The notes under the pieces are model-generated. The model was given only the letters and a program-made list of their open reading frames with translations, had not been told where the DNA came from and made no database searches. From Chloroflexia bacterium (GTDB taxonomy: Bacteria > Chloroflexota > Chloroflexia > QHBQ01 > JADMIH01): a stretch of 9,182 nt of DNA. The translations under genes and the position numbers were made by a program. The stretch is taken from contig JAICKM010000231.1 in assembly GCA_025927935.1 (NCBI GenBank), positions 1-9,182 on the forward strand, written 5' to 3'. Below are positions 1 to 5,838 of this stretch, one piece after another. How positions within the stretch are numbered: the stretch's first letter is position 1; each line of letters begins with the position of its first letter.

Positions 1-1200
1 CGCCTCTTCCTGTATGCCACCCAGGCCGGGCTGCTGGACCTGCATTGGGATGTGCTGTGCCCCAACTGCCGGGTGGCGAAGGCACAGGTCAGTAACCTGG
101 CGGACCTGGAATTAACGGCCCACTGCGACACCTGCAATATCCGCTATGATGTGAACTTTGACGAGTATGTTGAGTTGCGATTCACGGTGAGCGGCGCCGT
201 GCGTGAGGTGCTGGATGCCAGCTTTTGCATCGGCGGGCCTTACCAGACGCGGCACATCGTCGCCCAGTTCCGCCTGGCCCCTGGCGCCGGGCGCACGCTG
301 CCGCCGGTCCTGCCGCCGGGCACCTACCGCTGGCGCACCCGGCAGCGTACCGAACGCGGGACCTTCCATATCGATCCCGCGGGTTCCGGGAGCGTGGCGG
401 ACTACCGTTTCACAGCCGGCGGCGTCACCGCGCCCGATGCCGAACCGCGCCTGGGGCCGCAGGCCGAGTTGCACTTTGAAAATGCCGGACCGGACGAACT
501 GCTCTTGATCCTGGAGAATGCCGATTGGGGCAACGAAGGCGTGAGCGCCGCGCTGGTCACGTCGTTGCAGGAATTCCGCAACATGTTCTCCTCGCAGGTG
601 CTGGCGCCGGGCCTGGGCGTTTCCGTGAAGAACCTGACCGTGCTGTTCAGCGACCTCAAGGACTCCACCGTGATGTATGAGCGCTTCGGCGACTCCCCGG
701 CCTACGCCCGCGTCCGTGACCACTTCGTCATCCTCACCGACGCGATCACGGAGCACAATGGCGCCCTGGTCAAGACCATCGGCGACGCGGTGATGGCCGT
801 GTTCCGCGTGCCCGCCGATGCGGTGGCCGCGTGCCTGGCGATTCAGGAGCGCATGGCCGTCCGGAACCAGGGGATGCCGCCCGAGGCCCAGTTGCTGGTC
901 AAGCTGGGCCTGCATAGCGGGCCGTGCATCGCCATCAACGCGAACGAGGTGCTCGACTACTTCGGCTCCACCGTGAACACGGCGGCGCGCGTGCAGGGTG
1001 CCAGCCACGGTGGTGACGTAATCCTGACCGCGGCGGTGTATGACGACCCAGCAGTGCGCGAATTGCTGAGCGGTATTCCGATCGTGACGTTCGACACCAC
1101 CCTCAAGGGTTTGTCGCAGCGCTTCACGCTCTACCAGGTGTTGCCGCCCGCGTCCGGCGCTCCGCAGGCGTTACCGGCTGTCGCCGTCTCCGCTTCATGA
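1..1200 (+). CDS. Class III adenylate/guanylate cyclase, 5'-truncated by window edge
   Basis: Makes a cyclic nucleotide, most likely cAMP from ATP, as a soluble signalling enzyme. The frame is open from base 1 and reads through an internal GTG at 52, so the true start lies upstream. Counting from that GTG, residues 1-170 are an N-terminal region of the DUF5939 type (my recognition). It holds a zinc-ribbon-like pair CPNC (Cys3, Cys6) and CDTC (Cys25, Cys28). The catalytic domain spans about 190-375. All six expected catalytic residues are visible: metal-binding Asp201 (FSDL) and Asp245 (TIGDAV), base-selecting Lys241 and Asp302 (LDYFG), and transition-state Asn309 and Arg313 (VNTAAR). A Lys/Asp pair favours ATP over GTP. 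No membrane segment is visible. The stop overlaps the next start by ATGA, so the two products are probably made together. Confidence 0.92.
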   Translation, partial: RLFLYATQAGLLDLHWDVLCPNCRVAKAQVSNLADLELTAHCDTCNIRYDVNFDEYVELRFTVSGAVREVLDASFCIGGPYQTRHIVAQFRLAPGAGRTLPPVLPPGTYRWRTRQRTERGTFHIDPAGSGSVADYRFTAGGVTAPDAEPRLGPQAELHFENAGPDELLLILENADWGNEGVSAALVTSLQEFRNMFSSQVLAPGLGVSVKNLTVLFSDLKDSTVMYERFGDSPAYARVRDHFVILTDAITEHNGALVKTIGDAVMAVFRVPADAVAACLAIQERMAVRNQGMPPEAQLLVKLGLHSGPCIAINANEVLDYFGSTVNTAARVQGASHGGDVILTAAVYDDPAVRELLSGIPIVTFDTTLKGLSQRFTLYQVLPPASGAPQALPAVAVSAS

Positions 1201-2645
1201 GGATAGGGCGCGCGCTTCGTCTGGGGGTCATCCTGCTCGCCTTTCTCGCGTCCGGGTGCCTGGGGCCGGCGCCCACCGCCGTGCCTTCGCCCACGCCGCT
1301 GCCGCCCACACCGCGCCCGGCCCTGCCGCTGCCCATCCTGCCGGTGCCCGCCACCGCCGAGCCGACCAGCGTGAGCAACGGCGCGCTCTACGCCACCCTT
1401 GCCGTGCCCCATTTCCGCATCCGCTATCTCGCCGCCGATTCCGCCGATGTCGCCGCCTTGCCCGCCGTGATCACCGCGCTGGAGAAGAGCTACGGCAACC
1501 TGGCCGGGCTATTCGGCGACGCGCCCGATTATCCCATCCCGATCCAGTTCGAGCACGACCCCGGCGTGGCCCACGTGGAGACGGCGGGCATTGTGCTCTA
1601 CCGCCGCGACGAGTCGCCCCTGTACGTGGGGCAGGTGACGCACGCGCTCACCCATGTGTTCACCGGCTATACCGGCTATCCCTTCTTTGAAGAAGGGTTG
1701 GCGGTGTATGCGACGATGCTCTATGACGGCCCGGCCCCCTGGCCCCTGAACGGCGTGCCCGCCGGGCGCCAGGTCGCTGGCTTCCTCGACGGCAAGACCT
1801 ATACGCCGCTGGCCGATGCCTTCAAATATACGGGCCTCGGCAAGGCCGAGTACAGTACATTGTCGAGCGGGGCGGACACCGGGCCAATCTACCTGGAAGC
1901 CGGGGCCTTCGCCCAGTTCATGATCGCCCGCTACGGGCTGGACGCCTATCGCGCACTCAGCTTGCAGCCCAATCCGGCGGCGGGCGTGCCGGTGCCCGGC
2001 CAGGTCCCCGATCTGAAGACGCTAGACGCGGCCTTCCAAAGCTGGCTGCGCACGCCCGCTGCCGCTGCCGTGCCGCCGGTGCCCGCGCTGCGCTTGCCCG
2101 CGCCCACGCCCGTCGCCCCTGGTCCGCCGCCTGATGCCGCCGCCTTGCTGACCGCCGCCGTCCAGAAGTGGGGCCAAGCGCGCGGCGTCCGCTTTACCAT
2201 CAGCAAACTCGGCCACGGCGAGTGGCTGGCGCCCGACTACCTGCACCTCTTCGTCGAACGCGCGGAGGACAAGGGCGAAGTGGTGGTGCTGGGTGACGTA
2301 GCCTACAGCCGCCAGGGTAGCGAATGGACCCGCCTGCCGCCCGCGCGCACCCCCGAGTCCGGCCTGGCCGCCACCTGGGTCGCCATCGGCGACGCGGCCC
2401 GCCCGGCGAGCGCGGTGCGCCCGGAGACGCTGGATGGCCGGGCGGTTTGGCGCGCATCCTACTTCCTGGCCGATACGCCGGACGTGGGCCGCTACAAAGT
2501 CGGCGGCAACAGCTTTATCACCGTCTGGTTTGGCATGGATGATAAGCGGGTCTATCGTCTGGTGGGGCCGGGCTATGATGAGCGCTTCCAGGACTGGGAT
2601 GCGCCCATCGAGAAGCTTCAACCCGCGCCCGATGGTGCGAGATAG
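1197..2645 (+). CDS. Lipoprotein with degenerate peptidase-MA-like domain (HALTH) and C-terminal LolA/LppX-like domain
   Basis: A predicted exported lipoprotein of 482 residues with no established function. The start has a basic N-terminus, a hydrophobic stretch and lipobox LASGC (Cys21), then a Pro/Ala-rich linker (about 24-56). Residues about 70-285 look like a gluzincin peptidase-MA domain: HFRIRY opening, HALTH at 149-153, FFEEGLAVY at 163-171, and a helix with GAFAQFMIARYG. Zinc ligands His149, His153 and Glu166 are kept, but the catalytic Glu of HExxH is Ala150, so proteolysis is doubtful. A second Pro-rich linker (286-312) leads to a beta-rich domain (about 313-475) resembling LolA/LppX-type lipoprotein domains, a weak assignment. 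The ATG overlaps the cyclase stop and has no clear Shine-Dalgarno, which suggests reinitiation. Its last 28 bases overlap the convergent TPR gene. Confidence 0.85.
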   Translation: MRIGRALRLGVILLAFLASGCLGPAPTAVPSPTPLPPTPRPALPLPILPVPATAEPTSVSNGALYATLAVPHFRIRYLAADSADVAALPAVITALEKSYGNLAGLFGDAPDYPIPIQFEHDPGVAHVETAGIVLYRRDESPLYVGQVTHALTHVFTGYTGYPFFEEGLAVYATMLYDGPAPWPLNGVPAGRQVAGFLDGKTYTPLADAFKYTGLGKAEYSTLSSGADTGPIYLEAGAFAQFMIARYGLDAYRALSLQPNPAAGVPVPGQVPDLKTLDAAFQSWLRTPAAAAVPPVPALRLPAPTPVAPGPPPDAAALLTAAVQKWGQARGVRFTISKLGHGEWLAPDYLHLFVERAEDKGEVVVLGDVAYSRQGSEWTRLPPARTPESGLAATWVAIGDAARPASAVRPETLDGRAVWRASYFLADTPDVGRYKVGGNSFITVWFGMDDKRVYRLVGPGYDERFQDWDAPIEKLQPAPDGAR

Positions 2646-3730
2646 GCGCGTAACTCCCCGACCAGGGCGGCAGCGGGCGCGAAGCCCAGTTCCTGCGCCC
2701 GCTCGAAGCAGGGCAGCGCGTCGTCGCGCCGCCCGTGCGCGGCCAGGATCGTCCCCTTCTGGAACCAGGCTTCCGGCAGGGTGGGATCGAGGGCCAGCGC
2801 CCGGTTGTAGGCGGCCAGCGCATCTTCCCAGCGCCCACGCCCGGCCAGGTTCGCCGCGCTGCGGATCCAGGCGGTGCTGAATAGGGGATCGATGCTCAGC
2901 GCCCGATCATAGGCCAGCAGCGCATCGTCGTAGCGCCCGTAGCCTTCCAGGCGTTGCCCCTGGTACAACCAGGCGCGCGGGCAGGGGGTGTGCAGCGCCA
3001 GCGCCTGGTCATAAGCCACCCGCGCCTCGGTGGCCTGGCCCAGCGCTTCCAGGCTGCGGCCTTTGCCGCACCATGCGTCCCCCGACGCCGGGCGGATCGC
3101 CAGTGCCCGCTCGAATGCGAAGAGGGCTTCTGTGTGCCGCCCAAAATCGGCCAGCACGCGGCCCTTGTGGCACCAGGCCGCCAGGTCCAGCGGATGCGCG
3201 ACAATGGCGGCATCGGCGGCGTTCAGCGCCGTCCGCTGCATCTGCGCGAGATAGCCGGCGGCCAGGGGATGGCCCAGCCGGCGGGCGTGTTCCAGGCAGG
3301 GCACGGCCTCACCGGGCCGCTCCATCCCGGCCAGCAGCACGCCCTTGCTGAACCAGGCGTCGGCCCAGGTAGGATCGAGGCCGAGCGCGCGATTATAGGC
3401 CGCCAGGGCGTCCGGCAACTGGCCTTGCGCGTCCAGCAAGACGCCTTTGTTGTACCAGGCCTGGGCGTACTCGGGATCGAGCGTCAGCACCCGGTCGTAG
3501 ACGGCCAGTGCCTCGTCCCAGCGTCCGGTGCGCCCCAGAACTAGCGCGCGGTTATACCAGGCGGGCACCGACAGCGGTTCGCGGGTCAGCGCCCGCTCGA
3601 ACTGGGCCAACGCCTCGGCGGGCCGATCTTCGGCGGCCAGGCGGGTGCCGGTATTAATCAGTTCGGAGACGCTCGGTTCGAAAATCTCGCCGACCCGCTT
3701 CGGCGCCGCGAACCGGCTCAGGAAGCCCAC
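2618..3730 (-). CDS. Tetratricopeptide repeat protein, nine TPRs
   Basis: A probable soluble protein-protein interaction scaffold of 370 residues; the partner is unknown. Nine TPR units are readable. One starts near residue 22, then units begin at 56, 90, 124, 184, 218, 252, 286 and 320, each 34 residues and mostly opening xAW(Y/F/C)xKG and ending in AL.LDP. The register is exact except for a 26-residue break at 158-183, which may be a decayed repeat. The repeats show in the DNA as a 102-base period. There is no signal peptide or catalytic domain. The start is GTG, supported by AAGGGGGAG about seven bases upstream. A short leader (1-20, MGFLSRFAAPKR) precedes the repeats. The 3' end runs 28 bases into the convergent lipoprotein gene, leaving no room for a terminator between them. 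Confidence 0.88.
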   Translation of the reverse strand: MGFLSRFAAPKRVGEIFEPSVSELINTGTRLAAEDRPAEALAQFERALTREPLSVPAWYNRALVLGRTGRWDEALAVYDRVLTLDPEYAQAWYNKGVLLDAQGQLPDALAAYNRALGLDPTWADAWFSKGVLLAGMERPGEAVPCLEHARRLGHPLAAGYLAQMQRTALNAADAAIVAHPLDLAAWCHKGRVLADFGRHTEALFAFERALAIRPASGDAWCGKGRSLEALGQATEARVAYDQALALHTPCPRAWLYQGQRLEGYGRYDDALLAYDRALSIDPLFSTAWIRSAANLAGRGRWEDALAAYNRALALDPTLPEAWFQKGTILAAHGRRDDALPCFERAQELGFAPAAALVGELRAYLAPSGAG

Positions 3731-3826
3731 GTCCGATCTCCCCCTTCAACTCCAGTTCGTCCTTCAACCCGAGGCCGGGCCAACGTGCGGGGCGGCGATG
3801 TGCAATGCGGGGTCGATGGCGCCACT

Positions 3827-3855
3827 ATTATACTACGGCTGAGCTACCCTGTGGG
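3827..3855 (-). promoter_or_regulatory. Candidate promoter of the TPR gene
   Basis: A perfect TATAAT -10 box reads on the minus strand at 3832-3827, in an otherwise GC-rich gap between the MBL stop and the TPR start. The hexamer 17 bases upstream (CCCACA, 3855-3850) matches the -35 consensus at only three of six positions. Transcription would start near 3820 and leave a leader of about 90 bases. Confidence 0.45.
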
Positions 3856-3862
3856 GCAGGAG

Positions 3863-4690
3863 CTAGCGCGCGGGCGGCGCGACTCGGGAAGAAAGCAACT
3901 CGGAGGTGGGTGCGGTGCTGTCCCAGACCAGGCTGGGCCGGTCGCGGGCGGTCACGGCGACCGCGCAGTGGGTCATCTCCGCCTGGCGTAGGGGGCCGGC
4001 CACGGTGGCGTGGGCCAGCGCCGGTGTGTTGTTGGTGGCCGAGAGGTGGGCCAGCCAGATCGTGCGCGGGCGCCCGGCCTGGGCGAGATCAAGGACCAGC
4101 CGCGCGGCGTCGGCGTTCGCCAGGTGGCCGCGCGGTCCGGCCACGCGCCGCTTGAGCGCGGGCGGATAGGGGCCGCGCCATAGCCGGTCGAGATCGTGGT
4201 TCGCTTCCAGCACCAGCAGATCGGCGGCGGCCAGCGGCGCGGCAATGCTCGGCGTATCGATGCCCAGGTCCGTGCAGATGCAGACGTGCTTGCCTTCCGC
4301 CTCGATCCAGAAGCCCACCGTGTCGGCGGCATCGTGCGAGACGGAGAACGTGCGCACCGTCACCGGCCCGACCCGGCATTCGCCGCCCACCGGCAGCATC
4401 ACCTGCTCGGCGGGCGTGCCCAGCACGTCGACCCCGGCGATGAACGTGGCGGCATTGGCGACCACCGGGATGCCGTGGCGGCGCGACAGCGCCCCGGCAC
4501 CGCGCACATGGTCGATATGCTCGTGGCTGACAAAAATGGCCGAAAGCGTGCCCGGCGCGATATTGCGCATCCACAGGTGGCGCTCCAACGCCGGGGCCGG
4601 GATTCCGGCATCCAGCAGCAGGCTCGTCGTCCCGGCCTCCACCAGAAACGCATTGCCCGAGCTCCCACTCGCCAGCGATGTAACGCGCAC
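3863..4690 (-). CDS. MBL-fold metallo-hydrolase, YycJ/WalJ-like
   Basis: A cytoplasmic metallo-beta-lactamase-fold hydrolase of 275 residues, about the family's normal length. It opens with SLASGSSGN (residues 5-13), the hallmark of the YycJ/WalJ group, followed by the metal motif HEHIDH (56-61). The later ligand positions are SHD (His119), TDLG (Asp141), EANHD (His165), GHLAN (His189) and HLSATNN (His215). All metal ligands appear intact. Relatives are DNase-like enzymes linked to genome maintenance in Bacillus, and in Firmicutes they often sit beside walRK; no such kinase or regulator is here. The start is GTG with GAGAGGA seven bases upstream. No clear promoter lies directly before it, so it may be read from the HAD promoter through the palindrome-rich gap. 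The last 25 or so residues are Ser/Pro-rich and look unstructured. Confidence 0.9.
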   Translation of the reverse strand: MRVTSLASGSSGNAFLVEAGTTSLLLDAGIPAPALERHLWMRNIAPGTLSAIFVSHEHIDHVRGAGALSRRHGIPVVANAATFIAGVDVLGTPAEQVMLPVGGECRVGPVTVRTFSVSHDAADTVGFWIEAEGKHVCICTDLGIDTPSIAAPLAAADLLVLEANHDLDRLWRGPYPPALKRRVAGPRGHLANADAARLVLDLAQAGRPRTIWLAHLSATNNTPALAHATVAGPLRQAEMTHCAVAVTARDRPSLVWDSTAPTSELLSSRVAPPAR

Positions 4691-4738
4691 CCGCTTGTCC
4701 TCTCTAGATCCGCAGACCCGGCATTCTTCGGTCCGCGC

Positions 4739-4849
4739 GGGCCGGTTTCAAACCGGCCCTTACACCACAATGCTCGGCCCTGAAACCGGTCCCGTCCGTG
4801 GTTCCCCGGCCTACGCAGGCCGGGTTGAAACCGGCCCCTACACCGCGAT
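4739..4849. repeat. Cluster of REP-like GGGCCGGTTT palindromes
   Basis: Three related units lie between the HAD and MBL genes. Unit A (4739-4759) is a perfect 10-base inverted repeat around a single C (GGGCCGGTTT, C, AAACCGGCCC). Unit C (4818-4849) shares 19 of 22 bases with A over 4750-4771 and 4828-4849, including CCGGCCC and TACACC; the two are 78 bases apart. Unit B (4776-4793) is a decayed copy with TGAAACCGG. A separate perfect hairpin, CCCGGCCT/AGGCCGGG with a 4-base loop (4805-4824), overlaps unit C and would compete with it. On the minus strand units A and C read GGTGTA(A/G)GGGCCGG. A GTAG-like head before a palindrome recalls REP elements, an inference from pattern only. Confidence 0.65.
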
Positions 4850-4887
4850 CGGAGACGCCGGAATCCGGTCCGGCGCCGATCTGTCTC

Positions 4888-4920
4888 TTGACCGGGCCGG
4901 TTTCAACCCGGCCCGGTCAA
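4888..4920 (-). terminator. Perfect 13-bp hairpin just after the HAD stop
   Basis: TTGACCGGGCCGG (4888-4900) and CCGGCCCGGTCAA (4908-4920) are exact reverse complements around a 7-base loop. The hairpin lies two bases past the HAD stop codon. No T-run follows on the minus strand, so it is not a classical intrinsic terminator. It could protect the HAD mRNA 3' end, attenuate read-through into the MBL gene, or be a fourth member of the neighbouring palindrome family, whose core GGGCCGGTTTCAA it contains. Confidence 0.45.
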
Positions 4921-4922
4921 GA

Positions 4923-5585
4923 TCAACCCGGCGTCCGGCTATCGGCATAGGCCCGCAGGCGCGCGGGCAGGTCGTTCAACGAATCGATCTGTATGTCCAC
5001 CTGGGCCGCCTCCGCCCGCAGGGCGTGTAAATAGCCCCACGGCCCGCGCCGCAGAAAGACCGCCGCCATCCCCGCCGCCCGCGCGGGCAGCACGTCGTTG
5101 TCCAGCCGGTCGCCCACGTAGGCGATCCGCTCCGGTGCCGTGCCCGCCGCCGCGGCGACGCGGGCGAAGAACCCGGGCGCCGGCTTCTCCACGCCCCAGC
5201 CCGCCGACGACGCAATCACGTCCACCGGCAAGCCCATCGCTTCCAAGATCCCCTCGGTACGCTCCGGCTGGTTGCCCGCCAGCCCGATGCGATAGCCCGC
5301 GGCGCGTATGGCCTGAAGACAGGGCAGGGCATCGGGGTAGAGATCGCGTGCATCGAAGCCCTCGAAGTCGCCCGCCGCCCGGCGGGCCGCCCGCTCCCGC
5401 GCCAGGTCGATGCCGGGCCGGACGATCTCGAAAACGCGCGTGTGGTGCTCCCCGCGCTCGATTACTCCGCCCAGCACGCCGAAAAACGTCAGGTGCGGCA
5501 CGCTCAGCCAGTCGGCCCACGCCGCCCAGAGCCGGGTCTCATTGACCAGCGTCTCGCCCACATCAAAGAATACGGCTTCGAGCAT
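4923..5585 (-). CDS. HAD-superfamily hydrolase, subfamily IA-like, variant motifs
   Basis: A probable small-molecule phosphatase or related HAD hydrolase of 220 residues, cytoplasmic, substrate unknown. Motif I is FFDVGET with nucleophile Asp8. Motif III Lys134 sits in GVEKPAPGFF, and motif IV is YVGDRLDND (Asp159, Asp164). Residues about 15-80 form the helical cap. Two positions depart from classical phosphatases: the Asp two after the nucleophile is Gly10, and the motif II Ser/Thr position is occupied by Gly104 in LAGNQPE. I recall the combination DVGET, GNQ and VEKP as recurring in a bacterial subgroup, so it may be a genuine class rather than decay. The ATG has GAGG five bases upstream. 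A strong sigma-70 promoter lies about 37 bases before the start codon. Confidence 0.88.
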   Translation of the reverse strand: MLEAVFFDVGETLVNETRLWAAWADWLSVPHLTFFGVLGGVIERGEHHTRVFEIVRPGIDLARERAARRAAGDFEGFDARDLYPDALPCLQAIRAAGYRIGLAGNQPERTEGILEAMGLPVDVIASSAGWGVEKPAPGFFARVAAAAGTAPERIAYVGDRLDNDVLPARAAGMAAVFLRRGPWGYLHALRAEAAQVDIQIDSLNDLPARLRAYADSRTPG

Positions 5586-5621
5586 GCGCGCCTCATGATC
5601 TACTTCCTGGTGTCACCTATA

Positions 5622-5650
5622 ACGATAGGACAAACGTTCGAGTTTGTCAA
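5622..5650 (-). promoter_or_regulatory. Sigma-70 promoter of the HAD gene
   Basis: On the minus strand a perfect -35 box TTGACA (5650-5645) is followed after 17 bases by TATCGT (5627-5622), four of six matches to TATAAT. Transcription would begin near 5615 and give a leader of about 30 bases with GAGG before the ATG at 5585. Hexamer quality, spacing and placement all agree. Confidence 0.7.
5629..5648. promoter_or_regulatory. Operator-like palindrome inside the HAD promoter
   Basis: GACAAAC (5629-5635) and GTTTGTC (5642-5648) are perfect 7-base inverted repeats around GTTCGA. The 20-base dyad fills the spacer and overlaps the -35 box, the usual place for a repressor site. No regulator can be named. 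The arms partly coincide with TTGACA, so some of the symmetry may be chance. Confidence 0.45.
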
Positions 5651-5682
5651 GTCCTCATCCTCGAGACCGTTCCTAAATCCAC

Positions 5683-5751
5683 CGCGAAGGAATGAAGAAC
5701 GCGAAGATTATTGATGTTAGTTGTGTTCTTCGCACCCGTTGAGTCTTCGCG
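5683..5751. repeat. Symmetric cluster of CGCGAAG/CTTCGCG words
   Basis: GCGAAG occurs at 5684 and 5701 on the plus strand and, inverted, at 5728 and 5745. Each pair is 17 bases apart and both inverted pairs share the same centre (5717), so the block is an interrupted dyad. Further copies lie at 5754-5759 (direct) and 5795-5800 (inverted). It sits in the gene-free stretch between the HAD promoter and the DeoR stop. Function unknown. Confidence 0.5.
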
Positions 5752-5767
5752 ATGCGAAGTCCGGGTG
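5733..5767. repeat. Two-stem hairpin downstream of the DeoR gene
   Basis: CACCCG (5733-5738) pairs with CGGGTG (5762-5767), and inside them CTTCGC (5745-5750) pairs with GCGAAG (5754-5759) around a 3-base loop. It overlaps the GCGAAG cluster. There is no T-run on either side, so a terminator role is only possible. Confidence 0.35.
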
Positions 5768-5809
5768 TATCACCAGATGCTAGACAATAATAACCTTCGC
5801 GCGGTGCCG

Positions 5810-5837
5810 AAAATCGCTGCCGTGGCGCCCGGCGGCA
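5810..5837 (-). terminator. Possible weak intrinsic terminator of the DeoR gene
   Basis: Just past the DeoR stop the minus strand reads TGCCG (5837-5833), a 10-base loop, CGGCA (5822-5818), then GCGA and TTTT (5813-5810). The stem is only five pairs and the T-run is short and displaced, so this is tentative. Confidence 0.3.
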
Positions 5838-5838
5838 C

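Noticed and set aside
112..1008. Long open frame antisense to the cyclase gene
   Set aside because: High-GC shadow frame: the protein is low-complexity (His/Arg/Gly rich), matches no family I know, and lies opposite a gene with intact catalytic motifs.
3833..3849. GTAGCTCAG on the minus strand, like the D-arm of a tRNA
   Set aside because: No acceptor stem, anticodon arm or TTC arm follows; it lies in the spacer of the TPR promoter candidate and is chance.
4739..4920. Repeated palindromes that might be a CRISPR array
   Set aside because: Units differ in length and sequence, spacings are irregular (78 bases between the best pair, others different), there are no uniform spacers and no cas genes.
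4245..5030. Long plus-strand open frame across the MBL gene, palindromes and HAD end
   Set aside because: It runs antisense through two well-supported genes and a palindrome cluster, with Ser/Thr/Arg-rich unstructured translation and no promoter.
5636..5648. CGAACGTTTG resembling a Gram-positive LexA (SOS) box on the minus strand
   Set aside because: The second half does not match the required GTTCG at the right spacing; the better symmetry is GACAAAC/GTTTGTC.
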